A DNA stretch of 64,000 nucleotides from contig JAJNNQ010000019.1 in assembly GCA_027886175.1 (NCBI GenBank), positions 15,114,501 through 15,178,500 of the forward strand, in the 5' to 3' direction. The position numbers and the translations under genes were made by a program. A model generated the notes under the pieces. That model was not told where the DNA came from. It searched no databases and saw only the letters and a list, made by a program, of their open reading frames with translations. Each line of letters begins with the position of its first letter. Positions within the stretch are counted from its first letter, which is position 1. Of this stretch, positions 55,067 through 64,000 are shown one piece after another. The stretch is from Phylloscopus collybita. Its lineage: Eukaryota > Chordata > Aves > Passeriformes > Phylloscopidae.

Positions 55067-55080
55067 CCGCCAGAGGGAGC
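55067..55080 (+). promoter_or_regulatory. Candidate CTCF site
   Basis: CCGCCAGAGGGAGC agrees with the CTCF core consensus CCRSYAGRKGGMRS. It sits about 20 bases beyond the 24-bp array in a CpG-rich stretch (about 55055-55230). Confidence 0.5.
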
Positions 55081-57233
55081 CCCGCACCAGCTCCCAGTGC
55101 CCGCTCGGCCCGTACTGGGAGCGCTGGTGCGGGGGCGCAGCCCGGGGGCTCCGCACCGCTCAGGGGGACGGAGACCGCCACTCCCGGGACTACCGGGACC
55201 CCCCGTCCCCCTGCCACCCGCACACATCCCCGGCGGGTTGACACAGGTTCCACGGAAGATGTTTTTTGGGAGAATCAATCCATGTTGGGTCCTGTCCTAA
55301 GGGTCGGTTTGAGAATGGAGACAACAGCCTCCCTCCCACCATTCCCGAGGTATCCCAGCTCCGTGCCTCAGTTTCCCCGTGGTTGCACTGTTAGGAGATG
55401 CTGATGGGGCAGCCCTGCCTCGGTGCCAGAGGGTACCTGGGGAGCCCCCCGGGACTGGCACCGCACGCCGCCCTTCCCTCGCTCACCGCGGGCAGTGGCA
55501 CCCGGCTGGCGTCGCCCCGGCTGCCCTGGGCTCCCGGCGCTGCCCACATCAAAGGTGCCCGTGCCGGCCGGCGAGCGCTGGCACGCCGGGCACTGCCCTG
55601 CCCTGCCCTGCCCTGCCCGGCCACCCACGGGCTCCCCGCGGGCTCCCGGTGCGGCCGTGGCTGCGGGCTGGGCAGCGGGGCAGGGCTGGCACGTCCTCAC
55701 CCAGCCCTGAGCAGGTGCCAGGCGGGTGGGGACAGGCACCAGGCACTGCCCTGAGCGTCCCAGGGGTGGGGCTGGGGTCTGGTTTGGGGCAGAGTGGGGC
55801 TCACCCTCCCTCGTACCGGGGGGGTGGCTGGGGGCAGCCACCTCTGCCCAGGTGCCGTTGAAAGCCCCGAGGAAATGCTCACCTACACAAAACCTGGGAG
55901 GGGACAGCAGTGCCAGAGCTGGGGACAGGTCCTGGGGATGCTCCCAGCCTGGGGAAAGGCTGATGGGTTCCTCAGAATGGGAAAAGGAGTAGGCTGGGGG
56001 ATGAGGGTCATTGAGCAGGGGCTGTGTGTCTGTGCTTGCCCACCCAGCTCAGGTCCTGCAGCCACAGGCTCACCCCTCCAGCTCCTGCAGATGGCTCCTC
56101 TGGATTTTTCCATCCCTAAGCAAACCACATCAGGTCGGGTTTCCCTCCCGAGTCACCTTCCTGCCAGCTCAGTGGGGTGCACAAGCAGCCAGCCCTGGGC
56201 CATGGCAGCAGTGGGGCTGGTCCTGCTCCACAGCCCTCGGTGCCTGAGACCCTTCAGGGGGTTAAAGGTGACAGTGACACAAGGAGTGCTCAGACTGCTG
56301 CTGCCTGGGACCCCACCTTCCCACTGGAAGGAGATCTGGGGTGCTCAGGACTTGACTGGACATCCAGCAGCAGGTGGTTCCTGCCAGGAAGAGGGAGATG
56401 AGTTCATGTGGCTTCTCCAGTCTTTGGATCCCAATGGGTGAGCTGGGCTCCCCCCCAGTCCTGCTGCCAGCCTCGATGGGTCCCTTTCCCAGGGGGTCTG
56501 TCCCCAGGACAGGGCCTGGTACCTGACTGCAGGACTGGGTGCCTGCATCCCTCCCTTCCCCCGTGAATTCACCCAAACTCACGGCACTGCTGCTGCCCTG
56601 AGCCTGGAAGTGCCCTCTGGGCATCACGGCAGGGCACGGGGGGGGGGGGGCCCTTCCAGCCTAAACATGATGGGGGGATAAAGGGCACAAGTGTGCCTTT
56701 AAATAGCCTCTCAAGGACAGGCTCTCCCAGGAAGAATGCTCTGGCTGGCCCGGTGGAACATGCCTGTGCCCGGGGCCACGGCGGGACAGCCGGGCAGGGC
56801 TGGCTGCTGGCCAGGAGGGCAGGTCAAGGTTAGGCACGGCCCTGGCCCGGTGCCACCGTGCCATGGCTCGGCACCGGGGAAACAGAGCCGTGCAAGCAGG
56901 GAAATGAATGCCAGGCCAGGGGTTTGCTGTGCCCGGGGCTGATCTGGAGGTGGCAGCGGAGCCAAGCAGCCGCTGCTGCCTGCGCTGTGTCCTCCAGCCC
57001 GCACGGAATTTGGCACCGGCGCTGCCCGGCTGCCGGAGCAGCCTCCGGGGCAGCTCCGGTTGTCCCGGAGCGGCTGCTGCGCTCCTCTCCGGGCTGATTC
57101 ATATCCTGGACGTGCAGGCATTTGGATATTGGCCACCCGCGGGGTGTGACAGCGCACGGCTGTGTCCCCAAGGCGCGGGTGCCAGCCCGGGATGGGGCAG
57201 CTCCGGCTCCGCTCTGCGTGGCTGCTGCTCCCC

Positions 57234-57430
57234 GGGGACACGGTGGGGCCACAAAACACATCCCAGGTGAGATCCCGGGATGGCTGAGTGCCCAGGTGTC
57301 CGTGTGCCCATCGGCTCTGCTGGGGCACCCCGGGGACACGGCGGGGCCACAAAACACATCCCAGGTGAGATCCCGGGATGGCTGAGTGCCCACGTGTCCG
57401 TGTGCCCATCGGCACTGCTGGGGCACCCCG
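57234..57430. repeat. 98-bp tandem duplication
   Basis: A block starting GGGGACACGG and containing CACAAAACACATCCCAGG and GTGTCCGTGTGCCCATCGG occurs twice in direct order, 98 bases apart, with only a few differences. Confidence 0.9.
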
Positions 57431-57898
57431 GGGGCAGGGAGGTGTGAGAAAAAGCAGCTGCCACACAAACCCCACAAGCCCAGGCTGCCAATCCCGGAGC
57501 CATCCCCTCAGCACGGGCTGCAGAAAGGGAGAATGCAACCAGGGTCTGAGCGGGGAGCCAGGAGGAGCAGGGTGGCTGCCCTGGGCTGAGGGGCACAGCC
57601 AGCCCCAGTGGCTTCAGGCACGGAGCTCGAGTTCCCCGCGCTGCCAGGCCGAGCTGGCTCCGAGCAGAGCCAGCCTGTGCCGCAATGCTCTCGGCCACCT
57701 GCCCGTCTGCAGGAGCAAGGTGGCCCACGAGGAGCAGCCCGAGCCCCCGGCCACCCTCGCTGGCCCCTGGAGTGCCAGGCGGGAGCAGCGAGGAAGGGCT
57801 GAGCCCCTGGGAGAGCCAACCTGGGGCTGCGGAGAGGGAGGGGGGGTGCGAGCAGCAGAGCTCGCTCCAGGCTGGTGCAGCTGGCACCTGAATTGTCT

Positions 57899-57904
57899 AA
57901 TAAA
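57899..57904 (+). terminator. Poly(A) signal AATAAA, probably ARHGEF37
   Basis: AATAAAGTGTGAAATTGC is followed by T/G-rich sequence, a normal cleavage-site setting. It is the first such hexamer on this strand after the ARHGEF37 stop. Confidence 0.5.
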
Positions 57905-58167
57905 GTGTGAAATTGCTTTCATGCTCTGCTACCTTTGCTGAGCTGGACCGTCATTAGGGCCCCCCCCCTCGCCGCCCGCACCGGCTGCCGCCGTGTCCCG
58001 CTGCCAGCTGAGCCCCGGGCTGCGGCCGTGCCCGGCACAGCCCCGCAGGGCCCCGGCACCGCTGCGCCTGCCGGGGGCTGCGGCTGCTCCCCAGCGTGCC
58101 CTCCCTGCCCCTCAGCCCCTGCGCTGTGCCCAGGACACGAACGGCTGCGGGGCATTGCTGGGACTGG
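57905..58167. other. GC-rich intergenic stretch
   Basis: Contains a C run and a CpG-rich segment (about 57960-58090) directly before the next array. No exon recognised. Confidence 0.5.
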
Positions 58168-58742
58168 GGATCCCTGCTGTGGGGCTGGATCTCTGCTGTG
58201 GGGAGGGATGGATCCCTGCTGTGGGGTGGGATGGATCCCTGCTGTGGGGAGGGATGGATCCCTGCTGTGGGGAGGGATGGATCCCTGTTGTGGGGTGGGA
58301 TGGATCCCTGTTGTGGGGTGGGATGGATCCCTGCTGTGGGGAGGGATGGATCCCTGCTGTGGGGAGGGATGGATCCCTGCTGTGGGGAGGGATGGATCCC
58401 TGTTGTGGGGTGGGATGGATCCCTGTTGTGGGGTGGGATGGATCCCTGCTGTGGGGTGGGCTGGATCCCTGCCATGGGGAGGGATGGATCCCTGCTGTGG
58501 GGTGGGATGGATCCCTGCTGTGGGGTGGGATGGATCCTTGCTGTGGGGTGGATCTCTGCTGTGAGGATGGGTCAGATCCTTGCTGTGGGGTGGGCTGGAT
58601 CCCTGCTGTGGGGTGGGATGGATCCCTGCTGTGGGGCTGGATCCCTGCCATGGGGTGGGATGGATCCCTGCTGTGGGGAGGGATCCCTGCCGTGGGGCTG
58701 GATCCCTGCTGTGGGGCCAGGGCTGGATCCCTGCCGTGGGGC
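58168..58742. repeat. 23-bp minisatellite
   Basis: About 25 units built on GGATGGATCCCTGCTGTGGG plus GAG or GTG. The right end is more degenerate (CCATGG, CCGTGG variants). Each unit carries a BamHI-type GGATCC. Confidence 0.95.
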
Positions 58743-59802
58743 AGGCTGCCCTCCCGCCCCCTTATCCCAGGGGATGCCCCGGGGCTGCAGGGATCGGCTC
58801 AGGTCGGAGCCCTGCCCCGCGGCGGTGCCGCTGCCAAAGCCCGGCCCTTGCCCATCGGACAGGGCTCCATCCGGCCGTGCCCGCAGCAGCCTCGGAGCCT
58901 CCTGGGGCTGCAGAGAGCTCCCACCTTGGCAGGGACAGAGGGACAGCCCGGCCCCCCTCGGCGGTGGGTGATGAATTGCTCCCGAAGCACCTGGCTGTGC
59001 ACGGAAAGTGTTCTCCACTTCTAATAACAATAATCAATCATCCCGCCCTGGGCAGGGGATGTGCAAGGTTTTCCAGGGCTGGAGAGCTGGTGGGGCTGGC
59101 AGAGGGATTTTGGGGAGGGCTCCCCTGAGGGGACACAGAAGCCTCTGATCCGGTGGTGGCTTCCCTCCTGCACTGCCCACCAGGAGGGCAATCCATGACC
59201 AGACACACACCCTGCCTCGGGAAGTGCCAGCTCCCAGGGCTGTGCAAATCGTGGTTTTGGAGGGAAAAGCAGCTGGGAGCCCGGGTCTGGCACGGGGCAC
59301 AGGGCACTCCCTGCTCCAGAGGGTCCCCCAGAGTCCTTGTGCCAAAGGAGCTGCTGAGTGAGGCCCAGGAAAAGGGATTTCTGCAGGCCTCAAGACACTT
59401 TGCCCCAGGGAAGTGGTGCCACGTTTTTCCACCTACTGATAAAGTTAAACCCTTGATCTGGTTAAAGATTTAGCCCGCAGGGCAAGCCCGGGTAGGACAG
59501 CAATGCTGTTAGTGCCACTGGCTTGGTGACACTTCAGTCTTTTCCTAACATCTAACCCAACCCTACTCTCTGTCAGTCTGAAACCATTCCCCTTGTCCTG
59601 TCACTGCTGGAGAAAGCCAATCCCTGGGAGCAGCCAGGGGAGTGCCCCCTAACCCAGCAGCATTCCCAAGCCCCCCTCCATTGGCATTCCTCCTCTCCCA
59701 GCCTGCACAGCCTGTTCCCAACGCCCCAAGTGTCCATTGAATGACTTCCCCCAGAACTGCCAATGCTTTAGGGACTGGAGCATCTGCACACACCATGGGC
59801 AG
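58743..59802. other. Intergenic DNA between two minisatellites
   Basis: No gene. It holds a minus-strand CR1 fragment (59533-59628) and an AT-rich segment with repeated TAAT/CAAT words at 59018-59043. Confidence 0.6.
59533..59628 (-). mobile_element. CR1 LINE fragment
   Basis: The plus strand reads TTTTCCTAACATCTAACC, CCTACTCTCTGTCAGTCTGA and CCATTCCCCTTGTCCTGTCA, the reverse complement of a well-known CR1 internal segment (GACAAGGGG...TTAGATGTTAGGAA). Short and truncated at both ends. Confidence 0.8.
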
Positions 59803-60451
59803 CCTGCTCTGTGCCTGCTCCGTGCCAGCTCCATTCCTGCTCCATGCCTGCTCCATTCTCTGCCTGTTCTCTGCCTGGTCCATTCCTGCTCTGTGCCTGC
59901 TCCATTCCTGCTCCATTCCTGCTCTGTGCCTGTTCTGTGCCTGCTCCATTCCTGCTCCATTCCTGCTCTGTGCCTGCTCCATTCCTGCTCCATTCCTGCT
60001 CCATTCCTGCTCTGTGCCTGCTCCATTCCTGCTCCATTCCTGCTCCATTCCTGCTCTGTGCCTGCTCCATTCCTGCTCCATCCTTGCTCCATCCCTGCTC
60101 CATTCCTGCTCCATCCCTGCTCCATTCCTGCTCTGTGCCTGCTCCATTCCTGCTCCATTCCCGCTCTGTGCCTGCTCCATTCCTGCTCCATTCCTGCTCT
60201 GTGCCTGCTCCATTCCTGCTCCATTCCTGCTCCATCCCTGCTCTGTGCCTGCTCCATCCCTGCTCCATCCCTGCTCCATTCCTGCTCTGTGCCTGCTCCA
60301 TCCCTGCTCCATTCCCGCTCTGTGCCTGCTCCATCCCTGCTCCATTCCTGCTCTGTGCCTGCTCCATGCCTGCTCCATTCCTGCTCCATCCCTGCTCTGT
60401 GCCTGCTCCATCCCTGCTCCATCCCTGCTCCATTCCTGCTCTGTGCCTGCT
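59803..60451. repeat. 11-bp minisatellite of two unit types
   Basis: Units CTCCATTCCTG, CTCCATCCCTG and CTCTGTGCCTG are strung together for about 650 bp. CTCTGTGCCTG recurs every second to fourth unit. Open frames across it contain only the repeat. Confidence 0.95.
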
Positions 60452-62108
60452 CAGCCCTCCCCGTGGGATGCCCCAGCTGCAGGGAAGGAGAACCGAGCCA
60501 GCAATGACAAGGCCAGGTTGGTGTGGAGGTGCAAAGACGCACGGAATGAAGGGGATGGAGCCCAGCCAGGAGCCCCAAGAGCTGTGGGAAGGTGAGGTCT
60601 ACAAGCACCCCGAGGGGCTGGAAAACATCCTGCTCCCCTCAAGGCCTCGCTGCGTCGGGCACTGCACGCAGCCCATCGAGCCAGCGGGGCTGTTCCTTCA
60701 CCCCTGCCCAAAGGAGGAGATTTGTGGGTCTAAAATCTGCCTCTTTTGGGCTGCTCCCCACAGGAGCTACAAGCTGCAGACATGAACCCTTTTGTGAGCC
60801 CGACCGCATCCCGGCTGGGATTTACCTAAAACAGCCCCAGGGAGGAACGGCTGGGCGGGGCTCTGGGGGGAGAGGGAGGGAGGGAGGCTGCCTGGTGTTT
60901 GTTTTTACTAATGAAGCCCCATAATCAAATCATTTCAATTTTAATTGTAAAGCCAGCAGGCAGATTTCTGTCTCCAGATGGGACGTGATAGGAATAGTGG
61001 AAGGCTGGGCACGTTCTGCCACTCACCTTAATGCTTGGAACGAGGCAGATGGGAGCAGCACTGGGGAGAGCTTGGGAAGAACCTGGTCCTCCAGGGATGA
61101 GGATTTGAGCTGGGATCAGACCCAAAGCTTCTCCTGCTTTGTTGACCCAGGGAAACCAACCCCTGGCGACATGTGCTGCACCATTCCCAGGTCTGAGCAG
61201 GGGAGGCAGGAGCTGTTTTCCCTGCTTTCATCTCCCAGCTCTGCCAGGATACATGAAATCTATTTGTGGCTTCCACTTACCATCTCATTTTTTTGGGTGT
61301 TTGGACTTTGGGAAAAGAGGAAAATAAAGAAACTGGGTCATTTTCTATTTATTTGGAAGAGCTGAGATGTTAACCCTCCAGCTGCACAGAGCTCTGCTCA
61401 TGTCTCTGTGGGACTGGCAAACTTGGAACAAGTGATGGGGGAGAAGAGAAATCTCCTCCTCAGCAAAGGAAATGTGTCTTTTTCCCAGCTTCTTATTCAG
61501 GCTGGGGGGAACTGGGTTGCAGTGGTGCTGGGATTGCTCTCCCAATCTAAAGCAGTTCCCTCAGGCAAAACACATCAGTTTGTTTCTTGTGATGGAGAAA
61601 TGGAGCTGGGCTGCTCTGGGAGTGATTAAATCCTCCAAGGAGGGGCATTGCCTGCTGCCTACCAGGCCCCAGCAGTCACCCAGGGCCATGGGGTGGGCAT
61701 AGAGGGATGTTAAGGAAGGGGAATAACTCCTCTCCTCCCCAGCAGAGAGGTTTGTTTCTCCCAAGGAGGATGAGGCCAGAGTACAGTGTGATCCAGGCAG
61801 GTCAGGCCAAGTATGGAATACCCTGTGCTCCTCTCAGTGCCTTCCCCACAGCCATAACGGGGCAGAGCCCAGCTCTTATCAGGGCTGGCTGCTGCTGCTT
61901 TCATCTCCTCGAGCTGCTGCCCTCCCCATGCCCACAGCCCAGCTCCCAGAGCTGACAGCGTTTCTGGAATCCCCTGGAAGGGATCCAGGTGGGGAAGGCC
62001 GGGCACAGAGCAGCCACCAGCATCCTTCTGGCCGGGCCTCTTCACTCTTATCAGCTCTCCCTTTTCTTTTCGTGCCTGAGTCACCGGGGACAAGAGCATG
62101 AAATCAGA

Positions 62109-62159
62109 AATAAAGTCATTACCTCGCTAAGCAAATACGGATGAAAACCTCACTTTATT
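62109..62159. terminator. Back-to-back poly(A) signals
   Basis: AATAAA on the plus strand (62109-62114) and on the minus strand (62154-62159) face each other 39 bases apart, each followed by plausible downstream sequence. They may mark ends of converging transcripts or be chance. Confidence 0.3.
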
Positions 62160-63609
62160 TTTTGAAACTGGAGCCTTGGCTCCTGAGGGCTTGAAGTGGC
62201 ACCTTCCCTCTGCCAGCCTTCCCTTGGCTGTGTCTGCTCAGCCCCACGGACACCCTGGCTGAGGAGAGGAGGGAGAGAGGGACACACTCCTGGCAGTCCA
62301 TGGATTTCCCGGGATGGGGGAACCTTGTGCTCAGTGCTCCCTCACTCTGCTGGCTCCAGCTACACAAACTGGGCACATCCAGAGGGAGTGACAACCCTTC
62401 TGCTGTCCCTGTGCCACCCATCCCTGCTGCCAGCACAGCCCCCTTTTCCCCAGGGCCCACCCCTGGGTACCCCGTGCCTCCCACGTGTCTGTGGCTCACC
62501 ATCCCCATCCCAGCGCCCATCTGGGATTCTGCTCTTCTCCCTCTTCTTATATATATATATTTTTTTTTCCCCCACCGTGTCCAAATGGGAATTAAATTGA
62601 GGCCACTAAACTCATTTGTGCTCACAGCCGTGCCGGGGCTGCAGGCGGCAGCGGGCGGCTGCCAGGCTGGGGCTGGGAGCAGCCGTGTGCTGGCTCCTGC
62701 CGCCCTGCCCGGCGTGCCCCTGCCTGCCCCACGGCACGGCAGGCCTGGGGTTGAGCCCTGGCAGACCAAAACACGTGCCCCAGCAATTCCATCCTCATGT
62801 GAGCCGTGCTTGGGGCAGCGCTCGGCTCCAGCCGGGGCTGCTGTGGCTGCGCCTGACCCGCAGCCCCATCCCTGCGGCTTCTCCCGGTGCCCCGGGGGTT
62901 CTCCCGCTGCAGGCCCGTGGGGAGGTGCTGGAGACAGGCTGGGCGGCCTCCCCCACAGCCTGGCTCGGCCTCAGGGGCTCCGGCAGCATCACGAGGAGAC
63001 GGGGATGAGCTGGAGCCGTGGGACAGGCGGGGCTGGGGGTGCTGGGGACCGTGGGGTGTCCTGCCAGCACCCAGCTGGCCCTCAGTGACCCACAAACCAG
63101 GCAGTGCCACCCCACCGGGGTTTATTTTATCAGGCAGGAGCAGGAGGAGGAGGGATGCTGGCCATGGGGTGAACTTGTTCCCCTAGCAGGCAGGAAAACG
63201 TCCCTGGAAGTGCCTGAGGACAGCAAAGGAGGGCAGACCTGGGTGTGCTGGGAGGGAACAGCTGCTGGGAATTTCAATGACTGCCCGTGAATGCTGGTTT
63301 TGTTTTGTCCCGGCCATGGCTGTGCTCTGCCTCGGCCAGGCAGCATTCAAAGCCTACTGCTCACGGGGCTCTGCACATGGAGCTCCTTTGGAAAAGCCAG
63401 GGAGAAACCTGAGCTTGAGAGGAGCCCTGGTGCCTGGCCCTGACCCTGCTCTGCAGAGAAACCCGTGCAGGCAGAGCCACAGCGGCAGGGATCTGCAGGA
63501 GCTGGGGTGGGCTCTTCCCAGCACCTCCAGGCAGGCTTTGTTCCCATCTGCTAGAAGGAAAAGTGATGGAAAGAGAAGAGATGGTCAGGAAGTGAGTGAG
63601 GTGTGCTTC

Positions 63610-63680
63610 CTGCATCCTTCCTGCATCCTTCCTGCATCCCTCCTGCATCCCTCCTGCACAATTCCTGCACAATTCCTGCA
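63610..63680. repeat. Short 11-bp tandem repeat
   Basis: Several copies of CTGCATCCTTC or CTGCATCCCTC, then CTGCACAATTC, forming a small array. Confidence 0.8.
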
Positions 63681-64000
63681 CGCTTCCCTCTCCCCCTGCC
63701 TGACGGACACTGCCACAGGGCTGGGCAGTACAGGCAGACTTTTCCAGGGACAGCCTCCGGACGCAGCTCTCAGCTCTCCCTGGAGCCTGGGACATGGAAT
63801 GCTGCCCCTGGAGCCCGGGCCATGGAATGCTGCCCCGTGACTCTCCACGGCTCCCTGGGGAAATGGAGATGCTGCCAGGCACTGTGGTTTACAGCCCTGG
63901 TGCACGCTGCCAGATCCGTGCCCTGAAAATCTAGTTTCGTGGGGATAAACAGGATTTCTTATTCCTGTTGCTAATGTGATATCAACACAGATGTTTTAAT

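Larger units (their letters stand above)
53970..57904 (+). other. ARHGEF37: ARHGEF37 3' UTR or downstream flank
   Basis: After the stop codon the first plus-strand AATAAA I find is at 57899-57904 (TCTAATAAAGTGTG, followed by T-rich sequence). If it is used, the 3' UTR would be about 3.9 kb and include the 24-bp array and a 98-bp duplication. An earlier non-canonical signal (for example GATAAA at about 56676) is possible. No other exon is recognised. Confidence 0.45.
60452..64000. other. Intergenic DNA at the right edge
   Basis: No exon recognised; PPARGC1B, expected next from human gene order, is not seen. It has an AT-rich segment with TAATGAAG and ATAATCAAATCA words (60905-60960), back-to-back poly(A) hexamers (62109-62114 plus, 62154-62159 minus), another minus-strand hexamer (63121-63126), and a short CTGCATCCTTC repeat (63610-63680). 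Confidence 0.55.

Noticed and set aside
54341..55253. Frames of about 270-296 codons (SGAQV, TWAPE repeats)
   Set aside because: By-products of the 24-bp array, whose unit is a multiple of three.
57993..59024. 343-codon frame with GWIPAVG repeats
   Set aside because: By-product of the 23-bp array; three frames are open in parallel.
30114..60451. CRISPR-like repeat arrays
   Set aside because: The units are directly adjacent with no unique spacers, and the DNA is clearly from an animal genome with introns.
59563..60785. Frames of 220-324 codons with EQEWSR or LLHSCS repeats
   Set aside because: By-products of the 11-bp array.
60452..64000. First exon of PPARGC1B
   Set aside because: The known N-terminal protein segment is not visible in any frame.

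Overview
The window is animal nuclear DNA and most likely avian. Bird-type CR1 LINE 3' ends are present, together with short solo retroviral LTRs, small GT-AG introns and many GC-rich minisatellites. The two genes lie head to head in the order known for the vertebrate CSNK1A1-ARHGEF37 block (human 5q32). The species cannot be fixed by eye. No bacterial-type system, CRISPR array, tRNA or rRNA was seen.

Left part (1-26,148, minus strand): CSNK1A1, casein kinase 1 alpha. Nine coding exons were placed to the base. They sum to 1006 nt, that is 335 codons plus one base, so with a final G-F-stop exon beyond the left edge the protein would be 337 residues, the human length. The alternative L exon (28 residues with a basic KRKR stretch) is intact in intron 4. 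The last exon here also carries an internal GC-type donor that would produce the form lacking 12 C-terminal residues. The introns are AT-rich and almost free of minisatellites.

Promoter and spacer (about 26,150-42,720): a GC-rich, CpG-rich promoter of CSNK1A1 has NRF1-like and YY1-like sites and a perfect 16-bp inverted repeat of CCAAT plus GC box. The spacer holds a CR1 fragment, a small LTR cluster (two copies in a tandem duplication plus one nested LTR with a target-site duplication), and three large minisatellites at 30.1, 32.0 and 41.8 kb. No convincing gene was found in it.

Right part (about 42,720-57,900, plus strand): ARHGEF37, a DH-BAR-SH3-SH3 protein. A GC-rich promoter and a probable noncoding first exon are followed by 12 coding exons (2049 nt, 682 residues plus stop). 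A solo LTR with 6-bp target duplications sits antisense in intron 5. Minisatellites fill parts of introns 1, 9 and 12 and the region just after the stop codon. The first plus-strand AATAAA after the stop that I see is at 57,899.

Far right (57,905-64,000): intergenic DNA with two further minisatellites, a CR1 fragment and back-to-back poly(A) signals near 62.1 kb. The next gene expected from human synteny (PPARGC1B) was not seen.

Most striking are the abrupt change from AT-rich, array-free DNA to GC-rich DNA with ten separate minisatellite families at the CSNK1A1 promoter, the 435-bp higher-order repeat directly upstream of the ARHGEF37 promoter, and the datable LTR insertions. The very long open frames in this half are by-products of the repeats, not genes.
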